Source: Chryseobacterium foetidum (lineage in GTDB: Bacteria; Bacteroidota; Bacteroidia; Flavobacteriales; Weeksellaceae). Taken from it: DNA of 64,000 nt. Shown here in pieces: positions 35,546 through 43,779 of this stretch. Every line of letters starts with the position of its first letter. The first letter of the stretch is position 1. Below the pieces are notes generated by a model. The model had not been told where the DNA came from and did no database searches. It saw only the letters and a list, made by a program, of their open reading frames with translations. The position numbers were made by a program, and so were the translations under genes. Location: positions 2,046,001 through 2,110,000 of the forward strand of contig NZ_JAMXIA010000001.1 of assembly GCF_025457425.1 (NCBI RefSeq), written 5' to 3'.

Positions 35546-36949
35546 ATGCCGGTTAGAAATTATACTTATTACGATTATACAATAAGCATTTGCCCCGAAT
35601 GTCTGAAAAGGGTAGGTGCAAAGATCATCATTGAAGATGAAGCGGTTTTTATGACCAAAAGATGTCCGGATCACGGCTTTTTTAAGACGATGATCGCTTC
35701 GGATGTTGAGTACTACAAAAATATCAGAAATTACAATAAGGCCTCCGAAATGCCCGTTCATTTCGGAACCGATGTGGAATATGGCTGCCCTTACGATTGC
35801 GGATTGTGTGTCGATCATGAGCAGCACAGCTGTCTTTCGATTGTGGAGGTTACCGACCGCTGTAATCTGACGTGTCCGACCTGTTATGCGATGTCTTCGC
35901 CGCACTACGGAAGCCACAGAAGTCTGGAGCAAATCGAAGCTATGTTTGACACGATTGTGAGAAACGAGGGCGAACCCGATGTGGTGCAAATCAGTGGAGG
36001 TGAGCCCACAATTCATCCGGAATTTTTCAAAATAATGGATATTGCCAAGACCAAACCGATCAAACATTTGATGCTGAATACCAACGGAATCCGTATTGCG
36101 AATGATCCAGGTTTTGCTGAGAAACTGGCAACCTATGCTCCGGAATTTGAGATTTATCTTCAGTTTGATTCTTTTAAACCGGAAGTTCTGGAAGATTATA
36201 GAGGAAAAGATCTGACGGATATCCGCATGAAAGCTTTGGCGAAATTAAATGAGTTAAATCTTTCCACAACGCTCGTAATTGTTCTGCAAAAAGACAAAAA
36301 TATCGATGAAATCGGTAAGCTGATTGATTTTGCTTTAAAACAGAAATGCGTCCGCGGAATTACCTTTCAGCCTGTTGAAGTGGCAGGAAGGAACCGTGAA
36401 GATTCTGCACATGAAAAAATTACGTTAACAGAAGTTCGTCAGGAAATATTAAATCAATTTCCACTGTTGAATGGAGATGACATTATTCCTGTTCCGTGTA
36501 ATCCCGATGCTTTGGCGATGGGGTATATTTTAAAACTTGAAGGTGAAACAATTCCTTTAACAAGATACATTAATCCTGCTGATCTGCTGAATAATGAAAC
36601 CAAAAATACGATTGTTTACGAACAGGATGAAGGTTTAAAAATGCAGCTTTTAGACATTTTCAGTACCGGAATTTCTGTAGATCAGGTTCAGCCTAAAGTA
36701 AATCAGTTATTGTGTTGTCTCCCGGAAGTTTCCGCTCCGAATTTAGATTATGATAATCTCTTCAGAATTATCATTATGAATTTTATGGATGCGCATGATT
36801 TTGATGTTCGTGCCATCAAAAAATCCTGTGTCCACATTGTGAATAAAGATTTAAAAATGATTCCGTTTGAGACGATGAATTTGTTTTATCGTGATGATAA
36901 AATTAAATATCTGGAGGAATTGAGAAAGGAGGATAGGGTTTTGTTTTAA
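35546..36949 (+). CDS. radical SAM enzyme of the MJ0619/Tes-like family
   Basis: 467 residues. N-terminal Cys motifs CPEC (16-19), CPDHG (40-44) and CPYDCGLC (81-88) resemble those of the archaeal MJ0619/Tes group, then the radical SAM cluster site CNLTCPTC (Cys 106, 110, 113), SGGEPTIHPEF and a C-terminal region with CC, NFMDAHDFDVRAIKKSCVHI. In archaea Tes joins two lipid chains to make membrane-spanning tetraethers; bacterial homologues have unclear substrates. The assignment comes from remembered motif pattern, not alignment. The operon partners are an Lgt-like enzyme and two tiny membrane proteins, so a lipid substrate is plausible. Confidence 0.75.
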   Translation: MPVRNYTYYDYTISICPECLKRVGAKIIIEDEAVFMTKRCPDHGFFKTMIASDVEYYKNIRNYNKASEMPVHFGTDVEYGCPYDCGLCVDHEQHSCLSIVEVTDRCNLTCPTCYAMSSPHYGSHRSLEQIEAMFDTIVRNEGEPDVVQISGGEPTIHPEFFKIMDIAKTKPIKHLMLNTNGIRIANDPGFAEKLATYAPEFEIYLQFDSFKPEVLEDYRGKDLTDIRMKALAKLNELNLSTTLVIVLQKDKNIDEIGKLIDFALKQKCVRGITFQPVEVAGRNREDSAHEKITLTEVRQEILNQFPLLNGDDIIPVPCNPDALAMGYILKLEGETIPLTRYINPADLLNNETKNTIVYEQDEGLKMQLLDIFSTGISVDQVQPKVNQLLCCLPEVSAPNLDYDNLFRIIIMNFMDAHDFDVRAIKKSCVHIVNKDLKMIPFETMNLFYRDDKIKYLEELRKEDRVLF

Positions 36950-36960
36950 AAATGGTGTCC

Positions 36961-36987
36961 CACAGATTTCACAGATTTGCACAGATG
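36961..36987. repeat. dispersed CACAGATT repeat, copy 1
   Basis: CACAGATTTCACAGATTTG followed by CACAGATG, an intergenic repeat. Related copies are at 57161-57193 (inverted, degenerate) and 58158-58184. Each lies in a space with no gene. Confidence 0.7.
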
Positions 36988-37032
36988 CCTGAAAAAATAG
37001 TCTGTAATTTGGATAATTCAAGTAATGACATA

Positions 37033-37187
37033 GGAAGCTGAAGCGTTAAGAAAATTTAAATTTAATCCGTTAAAAAATTCCCACTGTTCGAAGCGCGGCA
37101 GAAATTTTGAATCGAAGAAACAATATTCGATCGCGCAAGTTTGGGAATTTTAGGATTAAATTTAAATTTTTAGCCTTCAGATTCCAA
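37033..37187. repeat. 155-base palindromic element (MITE-like)
   Basis: Left arm 37033-37083 and right arm 37142-37187 are inverted copies: AAAATTTAAATTTAATCC (37051-37068) pairs with GGATTAAATTTAAATTTT (37153-37170), AAAATTCCCA (37074-37083) with TGGGAATTTT (37142-37151), and CTGAAG/CTTCAG extend further out. The loop is about 58 bases with a CGCG-rich internal pair. No ORF. Between the radical SAM gene and surE. Confidence 0.7.
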
Positions 37188-37201
37188 GTCTTGAATTTTT
37201 G

Positions 37202-37227
37202 GTTCTTTTGTTTCAAGACAAAAGAAC
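37202..37227. terminator. hairpin between radical SAM gene and surE
   Basis: GTTCTTTTGT (37202-37211) pairs with ACAAAAGAAC (37218-37227), a perfect 10-base stem with a six-base loop, located between convergent genes just past the surE stop. It lacks a long T tract on either side, so terminator status is tentative. Confidence 0.45.
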
Positions 37228-37231
37228 TTGA

Positions 37232-38002
37232 TTAATCAAACTTCATCACCTCGTTCAGCGTATTCATATACTCATACGCCGTCATATCAAATTTCACAGG
37301 GACAATTGAAATAAATCCGTTTGCCAGGGCAGTTTCGTCAGCATCTTCAGACTCATCCATATTGTTGAAATATCCTGTTAACCAGTAATATTTTTTACCG
37401 TGCGGATTGATTCTTTCGTCAAAACTTTCTTCCCATTTTGCGTTGGCCTGTTTGCAGATTTTCACGCCTTTAATTTCTTCTTTCGAAAGTTTTGGGATGT
37501 TCACATTCAACACAACACCTTTAGGCATAGGGTTTTCCAAAGTTTTTCTGACAATATTCTGAATGTATTCTTTAGCCTGCGTAAAATCTGCTTCCCAACT
37601 GAAATCCAAAAGTGAGAATCCAATCGATGGAAGCCCTTCCACACCACCTTCCACAGCTGCAGACATTGTGCCGGAATAAATTACATTGATTGAAGAATTG
37701 GCTCCGTGATTAATTCCCGAAACCACAATATCCGGTCTTCTCGGAAGAATTTTATCCAAAGCCATTTTCACACAGTCAACGGGGGTTCCGCTGCATGAAT
37801 AATCTTTTTGAGGGCCTTCAAGCTGTACTTCTTCAAAGCTCAAAGTAGAGTTGATGGTAATCGCATGACCTTTTCCGCTTTGGGGAGAATTGGGAGCTAC
37901 CACGATTACTTCTCCGATTTCGTTCATAAATTCTACAAGATTTCTGATACCGGGAGCCGTAATTCCATCATCATTGGTTACCAGAATAAGTGGTTTTTCC
38001 AT
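37232..38002 (-). CDS. surE: 5'/3'-nucleotidase SurE
   Basis: 256 residues. The metal site ILVTNDDGITAPGI at the N-terminus, VVAPNSPQSGKGHAIT, YSCSGTPVDCVKMAL and VVSGINHGANSS define SurE. It dephosphorylates nucleoside 5'- and 3'-monophosphates, exopolyphosphate in some species, and supports stationary-phase survival. Intact. Convergent with the radical SAM operon. Confidence 0.94.
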   Translation of the reverse strand: MEKPLILVTNDDGITAPGIRNLVEFMNEIGEVIVVAPNSPQSGKGHAITINSTLSFEEVQLEGPQKDYSCSGTPVDCVKMALDKILPRRPDIVVSGINHGANSSINVIYSGTMSAAVEGGVEGLPSIGFSLLDFSWEADFTQAKEYIQNIVRKTLENPMPKGVVLNVNIPKLSKEEIKGVKICKQANAKWEESFDERINPHGKKYYWLTGYFNNMDESEDADETALANGFISIVPVKFDMTAYEYMNTLNEVMKFD

Positions 38003-38237
38003 ATTTTATTTTTTAATTTGAACAAATTTACTAAAATGGAAATTGATTTTTGAAAGGGTGGGGTGAAGGTTTTGTTAAAGTTATTGAGATACTTTTTATT
38101 GATTGAGGATATAATTGTTAGCTGTTAAACATTAAAAAAAATTTTAATCTAATAATTTGATTATCTTTTTTTACTGCAAATAAACGAATTACAACTTCTG
38201 TAAAAATTAGAAAAATTATCAATACCAACAAAAATTT

Positions 38238-39194
38238 TTATTTTCTGATAATTTCTAAACGGGATACATTTTTAGGTTTATGAAGCAAAATTCCCCATCC
38301 ACTTACTCTTCCTTTTTCTTCTTTACTCATTAATGCCGACCAATTTTTATATTGTCCTGTGGCAATTTTTAAAGTTGCCAATCTGCCATTACCGTACAAA
38401 ACAAGTTCATAATTTTCTAAAGGCAACATGTGCCCCTCAGCTCTCAAAATATTATCTTTCCGTTCCTGAGAATTATACCAACTTATATTGCTGTCATAAG
38501 TAGCCATTATGATTTCTTTGTCTTTTTCCTTTCCTAATGCAAGATATTCATCGATTTTACCTTCATTTAATAAAGTTCTTTGTTTCTCAAAAAAATCTAC
38601 AACTTCTTTTTTTAACTCTTCTCTATCCATTTTTGAAAGATCTTCACTGTCACTCCATCCTTTTAAATTGTAGGGAAGTTCTTTAATATCCAAATCCCAT
38701 GATTGTTCCCAATAAGGAAGTTCTTCGGTAGGGGGATTTATTTTCAACTCATTATTTTTGTAATCTATTTCGTTTGAATATCCCAATGGCTTTTCCTGAT
38801 CTTTATTAAGTTTAATAAAATAAATGCGCCAACGGGTATCATTATTTAAATTGATATCCTTTGGACTTAAAAGACCATTTTTAGAAAAAATATTATTTTT
38901 TGCAGGAAGAAATTTGATTTTTAATTTATGCAATCCATTATGTAACAGATATTGATTCAGCTCAACTGTTTTGCTTTTGTTGTCTCCATAAAAATAATCG
39001 ACTAAAATGTCATCCAAATAAAGTTCATACGGTGTTAGTGAATTGATGTGAATTGCATATGTTATCTGTTTATTTTTTTCAATTTGGGTTTTATTTTGAT
39101 TAATCATTTTATTATCAGCTGTTTTAATTTCTTTTTTTTGACAGTTAGTTAATATAAAACTTAAGAATGCTAAGTAAACTAAATAGTTTTTCAT
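38238..39194 (-). CDS. lipoprotein of the PAAR-like locus, possible immunity or accessory protein
   Basis: 318 residues from the ATG at 39194, which overlaps the upstream gene by four bases (ATGA) and opens a lipoprotein signal peptide (LAFLSFILTNCQKK, Cys about 19). The extension to 39212 lacks a signal peptide. No known family. Elements include WRIYFIKLNKDQEKPLGYSNE, then ELPYWEQSWDLDIKELPYN, then an NTF2-like-looking end. Because it is translationally coupled to the 944-residue protein, an immunity or accessory role is a fair guess but not shown. Confidence 0.6.
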   Translation of the reverse strand: MKNYLVYLAFLSFILTNCQKKEIKTADNKMINQNKTQIEKNKQITYAIHINSLTPYELYLDDILVDYFYGDNKSKTVELNQYLLHNGLHKLKIKFLPAKNNIFSKNGLLSPKDINLNNDTRWRIYFIKLNKDQEKPLGYSNEIDYKNNELKINPPTEELPYWEQSWDLDIKELPYNLKGWSDSEDLSKMDREELKKEVVDFFEKQRTLLNEGKIDEYLALGKEKDKEIIMATYDSNISWYNSQERKDNILRAEGHMLPLENYELVLYGNGRLATLKIATGQYKNWSALMSKEEKGRVSGWGILLHKPKNVSRLEIIRK

Positions 39195-42025
39195 AATATT
39201 TCTATTTCCCATGGCTTTTTTGGCTCTAATAAGTTCGTTATGTAATCTGGTTCTGTATCATTAGATTGTGAATCTTCTGAATTATCAGATTTTGCTTCTA
39301 AATTAATGATTATTTCAGCATCTAAACCATCAAATTTAATAAGGGCAGGAGCTTTATTTGCTCTTTTATCATAAGTAATCCTTGATTCAAACTTTGCTTC
39401 TCCTTTGATTTTTGCTTCCGCAGATGCACTACCAATTCCTATAATGCTAACATTAAGGTCTACACCAGCACGTACATATAAACTTGCTGGAATATAGATT
39501 TGAATTTCACCTCCATTCCAGCCGTCTACACTATGAAATTCGACAGCTTTGAGTTCAATATTTAATTCAGCTTTAAATCCAACATATATATAATAGTCAA
39601 TATGAACAGCTCCCAAAGTGAGATAATTTACTTTTTTTACAATCTGTGAAATGCGATACATAGCTTGACCAATTGGACCGATAAACTGCGCATAGAACAA
39701 TAAGTCAACTTCTCCTTTAAAAGTGAAAAGTGGTTTTGCGGCAATTTCTAAATAATAAAACGAACCAATACTTCCAATTTGTTTTTTACTTTGCGAAAAT
39801 TTTCCATTTATACCGCCACTAAAAGTGGGCATGCCAAGTTCAATTCTAAAGGGAAACCCTTTTGCTTTCCTTTGTTGCCATCTTTGAGACATTTTGCGTT
39901 CAGGAGCTCTACCCTCAGAAGTATTAGCTGTACCATTCGCAATGCTGCTTTCAGACTCAGCAGTTTCGTCAGCAAAAGTTATTGCTTTTACAATTTCGTA
40001 TGTCTTTAGTAAAAACTTAATAGCGTTGAGAACGGGAAAACCATCGCCTGGTATTAATTCACGTTCTTCATTATTAATTTTGTACAGAGCTTCAAATTCT
40101 AACTCATATTTTTTCTCTTTAAATTTCCAATTCTTACTTTGCTCTGATCTTCTTTCACCTGCAAGTTTTTGGTTCTGATTATCTACACTTGTAAAAACTC
40201 GATATTTGTAATTTGGATTTTGTTTTACAGATACAGGGGTTTCCGTTTTATATTTAAAATTAATCCACCACTCAAAATCAGGATAGACTTCAATTTTTGC
40301 AATTTGGTTAGGATAGCGGCAAGTTGATATTGGAAGAAAGAATATTTGCTTATATCCCTCCTGCATAAAGATATATCTGGCAAGCCATGCCATTGATTGT
40401 ATTTCAATTTGGGATGTTGAATAAACAGTATCAATAGTATACCCTAATAATTTTGCAAAAGTATTCTCATATGTTTTATTATACAAATACCTCAGCTTCA
40501 AAGTAATTTCTTTAGCACTTTCTATTTTGTAATCAATTCCGTCCTGCCACTGTTGTGCCTCAGATGGATTAAATACATTATCGGTTATAATTACATCGGT
40601 ATCTTTGCTGTTTTCCACTGTAGTTGGAAGACCGGCGTCTTTCTGCTGTTGTTGATGTGTAGAGTCTGGTGTTGTGATTTCACCTCTGAAAAATGCAGAA
40701 TACACTTTATCTACCTGAAAAACATTTTTATCTTGTGTATGTTTTTGTCCCTCATCCAACAGCAATCCCTGGCAAAATTGGTTTTTGGTCTGTAAGCCAT
40801 CAAGAGTAATGGTAATTTCTTTTCGTTCATCACCTGCGATAATGGCAAATATTTGTTCAGTTTTATCTATTTCATTAGCTGGTTTTGTCTCGTCAAAGAT
40901 AACCAGAGAACGATTTGTGTCTTCTTTTTCCTGAATCGTAATTTTTGAATATCCACAAGGATCAAATTCTCGTTTCGTATAGTCAATATCACCGATATAC
41001 TGAATCATATTTTTTTTGTCTTGTTCTATACGGGTAAGATAATGATCCATCAATTCTTCTGAAACCATAAAACGGCTGGAGATAGAATCTTTTTTATCTA
41101 CATCCTGAGTTTGTAATAATTCAGCATTATAATTTATAAGATCTTTTGTAGGAGTATCTGCATAGTTTTTAAAAGCCACTCTTTCTTCTTTCGCATTGGT
41201 ACCGTATATCAGTCCTGGCTCTTGCCAAACCCTATAAACTTCAACTGCTACCGTGAAGTTTTTCTTTCTGTTTTCTCCTTTTTTCCAATCTATATTTATA
41301 TTAAAATTATGTCTTAAATAATGATTGTAATCACCTTTTTCCCCTTTTGATGTTAAGGTATCAACAATTACTTTGTCCCAAAGATTTTTGTCTTCGAAGT
41401 CTTCTGTTTCAGTTAATCCTTTTGCTTCTGTTTCTTCAAGTAAGTAAACTTTTGCTTTGTACTTATTTTTCTTTTCCAGATTATATCCGTGAAACATAAT
41501 GGTAAGATTTGCAATCTCTCCATAGCGTTTTATATCTTCACTTTTATGAAAGTAGGCATAATCGATTTTTGATGAAGTAATGGGTATAATATAAAAATAA
41601 AATCCTGTACCGGGATTCTCACTGAAAAGTTCAACCCTTTGTTTATGTCCAAAATAATATGAGTCTTCAGATGGATTAAATTTTAAATAACGCCCAACTT
41701 TATATTTTTTCTCTAATCCATATTTACTAACAGGAATAGTTCCGCCGCTTAGAGGTCCCCAGAGATTTTCTGTAATATCCTCAGGTTTTGCTTTCTCCAA
41801 GCTTTGAAAAAAGAGGTCATAAATAAAAGCCCATCTGGCATTATCTGCTGTATATTTAGGGTTGGCCGTTTTTCCACCAACACAACTTTCATCAACGATA
41901 AATTCGTTTTTATCTCTTGTATACAAATAATAAGTACCGCCGTTGGTAACGGCTGCAAGTTTTCCGTTCGTGCGCCAATAGCAATGTTGCAATCCAACGG
42001 TATTTTCAATATTATCCGACATCAT
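39191..42025 (-). CDS. 944-residue putative effector of the DUF4280 locus
   Basis: Large protein without signal peptide. Starts 1 base inside the DUF4280 stop codon (TAATG-type overlap), so coupled. N-terminal half is a mix of strands and lysine-rich loops; about 700-720 has a short low-complexity linker (ETAESESSIANGTANTSEGR). The C-terminal part (about 730-900) has regular amphipathic strands with Gly-rich turns, such as FPFRIELGMPTFSGGINGKF and VGFKAELNIELKAVEF, possibly a beta-barrel or pore-like domain. No enzyme motif recognised. Context with a PAAR-like spike suggests a contractile-injection (type VI-like) cargo; this is inference. Confidence 0.6.
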   Translation of the reverse strand: MMSDNIENTVGLQHCYWRTNGKLAAVTNGGTYYLYTRDKNEFIVDESCVGGKTANPKYTADNARWAFIYDLFFQSLEKAKPEDITENLWGPLSGGTIPVSKYGLEKKYKVGRYLKFNPSEDSYYFGHKQRVELFSENPGTGFYFYIIPITSSKIDYAYFHKSEDIKRYGEIANLTIMFHGYNLEKKNKYKAKVYLLEETEAKGLTETEDFEDKNLWDKVIVDTLTSKGEKGDYNHYLRHNFNINIDWKKGENRKKNFTVAVEVYRVWQEPGLIYGTNAKEERVAFKNYADTPTKDLINYNAELLQTQDVDKKDSISSRFMVSEELMDHYLTRIEQDKKNMIQYIGDIDYTKREFDPCGYSKITIQEKEDTNRSLVIFDETKPANEIDKTEQIFAIIAGDERKEITITLDGLQTKNQFCQGLLLDEGQKHTQDKNVFQVDKVYSAFFRGEITTPDSTHQQQQKDAGLPTTVENSKDTDVIITDNVFNPSEAQQWQDGIDYKIESAKEITLKLRYLYNKTYENTFAKLLGYTIDTVYSTSQIEIQSMAWLARYIFMQEGYKQIFFLPISTCRYPNQIAKIEVYPDFEWWINFKYKTETPVSVKQNPNYKYRVFTSVDNQNQKLAGERRSEQSKNWKFKEKKYELEFEALYKINNEERELIPGDGFPVLNAIKFLLKTYEIVKAITFADETAESESSIANGTANTSEGRAPERKMSQRWQQRKAKGFPFRIELGMPTFSGGINGKFSQSKKQIGSIGSFYYLEIAAKPLFTFKGEVDLLFYAQFIGPIGQAMYRISQIVKKVNYLTLGAVHIDYYIYVGFKAELNIELKAVEFHSVDGWNGGEIQIYIPASLYVRAGVDLNVSIIGIGSASAEAKIKGEAKFESRITYDKRANKAPALIKFDGLDAEIIINLEAKSDNSEDSQSNDTEPDYITNLLEPKKPWEIEIL

Positions 42026-42512
42026 TATTCTGCATTTAAAAATTCATAAGGATCTTTGCTCTCATAATTCTTCACATCCACCAACGGATTTACATGCGAC
42101 TGCAACTCACTGTCAGCATTCTCAAAATTCCTTTTGGTAGGCTCTCCAATCTGTCCTGTTTTAATGATTTTTATGCAGTCTTTACCGCCAATGGGGCAGG
42201 TTGCCTTGCTATCTTCCAATAGTATGTAGCCATCGGGAGGGGAGTATTTTTCTTTTTCATAATAGCCGCTCCATTCTGTGACAATGGCCTGGCAGGGTTT
42301 GTAGCCTCCAGGGATGGGCTGCATTTTGCAGGGCCCGAAAGTATTTTTCTCGAAAGTTGATCCAATATCTTTATGCGTTGCTGCCAGTTTTTGTTTTCCT
42401 TCGTAATCGTTGAGGTAGTATTTGCTCTGCGTAAGAACTTTTAGTGTGTCGGGACTTGTGCCGAAGTTGCACATACAGATCGCCCCTGTACTACTTTTTC
42501 TTTCAGTGACAT
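42025..42512 (-). pseudogene. DUF4280 (PAAR-like) gene with one-base frameshift near its start
   Basis: The family consensus opens with a VVQG-type strand and then MCNFG. The natural ATG at 42512 gives MSLKEKVVQG then runs out of frame (RSVC); the rest (MCNFGTSPDTLKVL, then TFEKNTFGPCK, through to 42025) is in another frame. One more G in the G4 run (plus strand CCCC 42483-42486) would join MSLKEKVVQG to AICMCNFG in frame. An in-frame ATG at 42474 could still start a 149-residue product lacking the first strand. DUF4280 proteins form the spike tip of type VI-like injection systems. Sequencing error, decay or slippage are all possible. Confidence 0.8.
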
Positions 42513-42575
42513 TGTGTTTATTATTTTGTAATTGTGGTATATAAATATAATAATTATTTCAATACAAAATGACAA

Positions 42576-43574
42576 TTACCAATTATTTTCCAGGTTTTCA
42601 AAGTTATCAAAACCCCATTTGTTCGGAGGAAGTTTCACCAAACCGCCGGTAATAAAAGGACTCTCCGCACTTAATGTTTTGTTTTGATACCCATCAGAAT
42701 CAATCTGATACATCGTAAATATAATTTTTTTGGAAATCAATTTCGAGTCATCCGGATTTTTAGAATAGGTATGGATTGTAGCACGGGTATGCATCGGAAA
42801 ATGATGGTAAAGATCTGAATCAAACTCTACCCGCAGAGATATATAAAGTATAAAATCATCTGCAATGTTTTTGGGATAGAAATACTTAGGAGCTTTTATT
42901 TCATTACTTTCAAACCGGATCACAAAAGAATGATAATCCGTCGGAATCTTTTCAATCGTCTGAACTCCATGAAATCTTACAGGAGCCTGATATGGAATGA
43001 CAGATAAGAGTAATTCTGTTTCAATCTGTCTGTAATCACCATAATTGATCAGTCTCGGATGGAAAAATAAATTCCAGAACCAATCGTATTGCAAACTTCT
43101 TTCAATCATCGATTTTGAATTGATTTTCAGGTCGGCTACAGCAAAAAATTCATCGAGTGCTTTGCTTTGATATTTTTCAGATAACAAGTCTTTATTCTGC
43201 TTCCAGCGATTAATTATTTTATCATGATTTAAAATTTCATGGGTAGAATTTCCTCTTTCGTTAATCGTGGTTTCAACTGGATAGACTGATTTTGTAATGC
43301 TGTCGGAAATAATTTCGTTAATGAGATCGGGGCTGTGCTGGTTGTAGAAAATATTCTTTTTATCTAAAATAATTGTTCCGATGTGATTAATGGCCTGTAA
43401 ATCAGCGGTTACTTCGTAATCAATACGTTTTAAAGGTTTGTCTTCGGTTCCGGAAAAATATTTTACAGAAACGCCGTACTTTCGTGGCTTCAGACCTTCA
43501 GAATTGATCTTTATGCTGTTGAGACGGCGCTGCAACTCTTTTTTAGACAGAGTAATTTCTTTCATTTCTTTCAT
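42576..43574 (-). CDS. hypothetical protein upstream of the DUF4280 gene
   Basis: 332 residues, no signal peptide or membrane segment. Starts MKEMKEITLSKKELQRRL and contains strands such as YDWFWNLFFHPRLINYGDY and RFHGVQTIEKIPTDYHSFVIRF. I recognise no family. It is on the same strand and 63 bases before the natural DUF4280 start, so it probably belongs to the locus, for example as adaptor or accessory protein. Base composition is similar to its neighbours. Confidence 0.6.
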   Translation of the reverse strand: MKEMKEITLSKKELQRRLNSIKINSEGLKPRKYGVSVKYFSGTEDKPLKRIDYEVTADLQAINHIGTIILDKKNIFYNQHSPDLINEIISDSITKSVYPVETTINERGNSTHEILNHDKIINRWKQNKDLLSEKYQSKALDEFFAVADLKINSKSMIERSLQYDWFWNLFFHPRLINYGDYRQIETELLLSVIPYQAPVRFHGVQTIEKIPTDYHSFVIRFESNEIKAPKYFYPKNIADDFILYISLRVEFDSDLYHHFPMHTRATIHTYSKNPDDSKLISKKIIFTMYQIDSDGYQNKTLSAESPFITGGLVKLPPNKWGFDNFENLENNW

Positions 43575-43670
43575 TTGTGTTTACACAAAAATAGAAATTA
43601 TCCCGGTAAACTGAAATATTTTAACAGTAAAATTTAATGAGATTTGCTATTAAAAAATACTTAAAACTGC

Positions 43671-43700
43671 TTGATATTTCTAAATAAGGTATTACTTTTG
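43671..43700 (+). promoter_or_regulatory. likely prc promoter
   Basis: TTG at 43671-43673 and TACTTTTG (TAnnTTTG type) at 43693-43700, spaced by 19 bases, the preferred Flavobacterium spacing. It lies about 80 bases before the prc ATG, the clearest promoter in the window. Confidence 0.6.
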
Positions 43701-43779
43701 ATAGTTTGTAACAGCTTAGCGGTTTTACAGACTTATTGGCAAACAATTTTTAAAAAATAATATTATACCTTAAAGATTT

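Noticed and set aside
35501-36067. Minus-strand frame opposite the radical SAM gene
   Set aside because: Shadow of a gene with clear Cys motifs on the plus strand.
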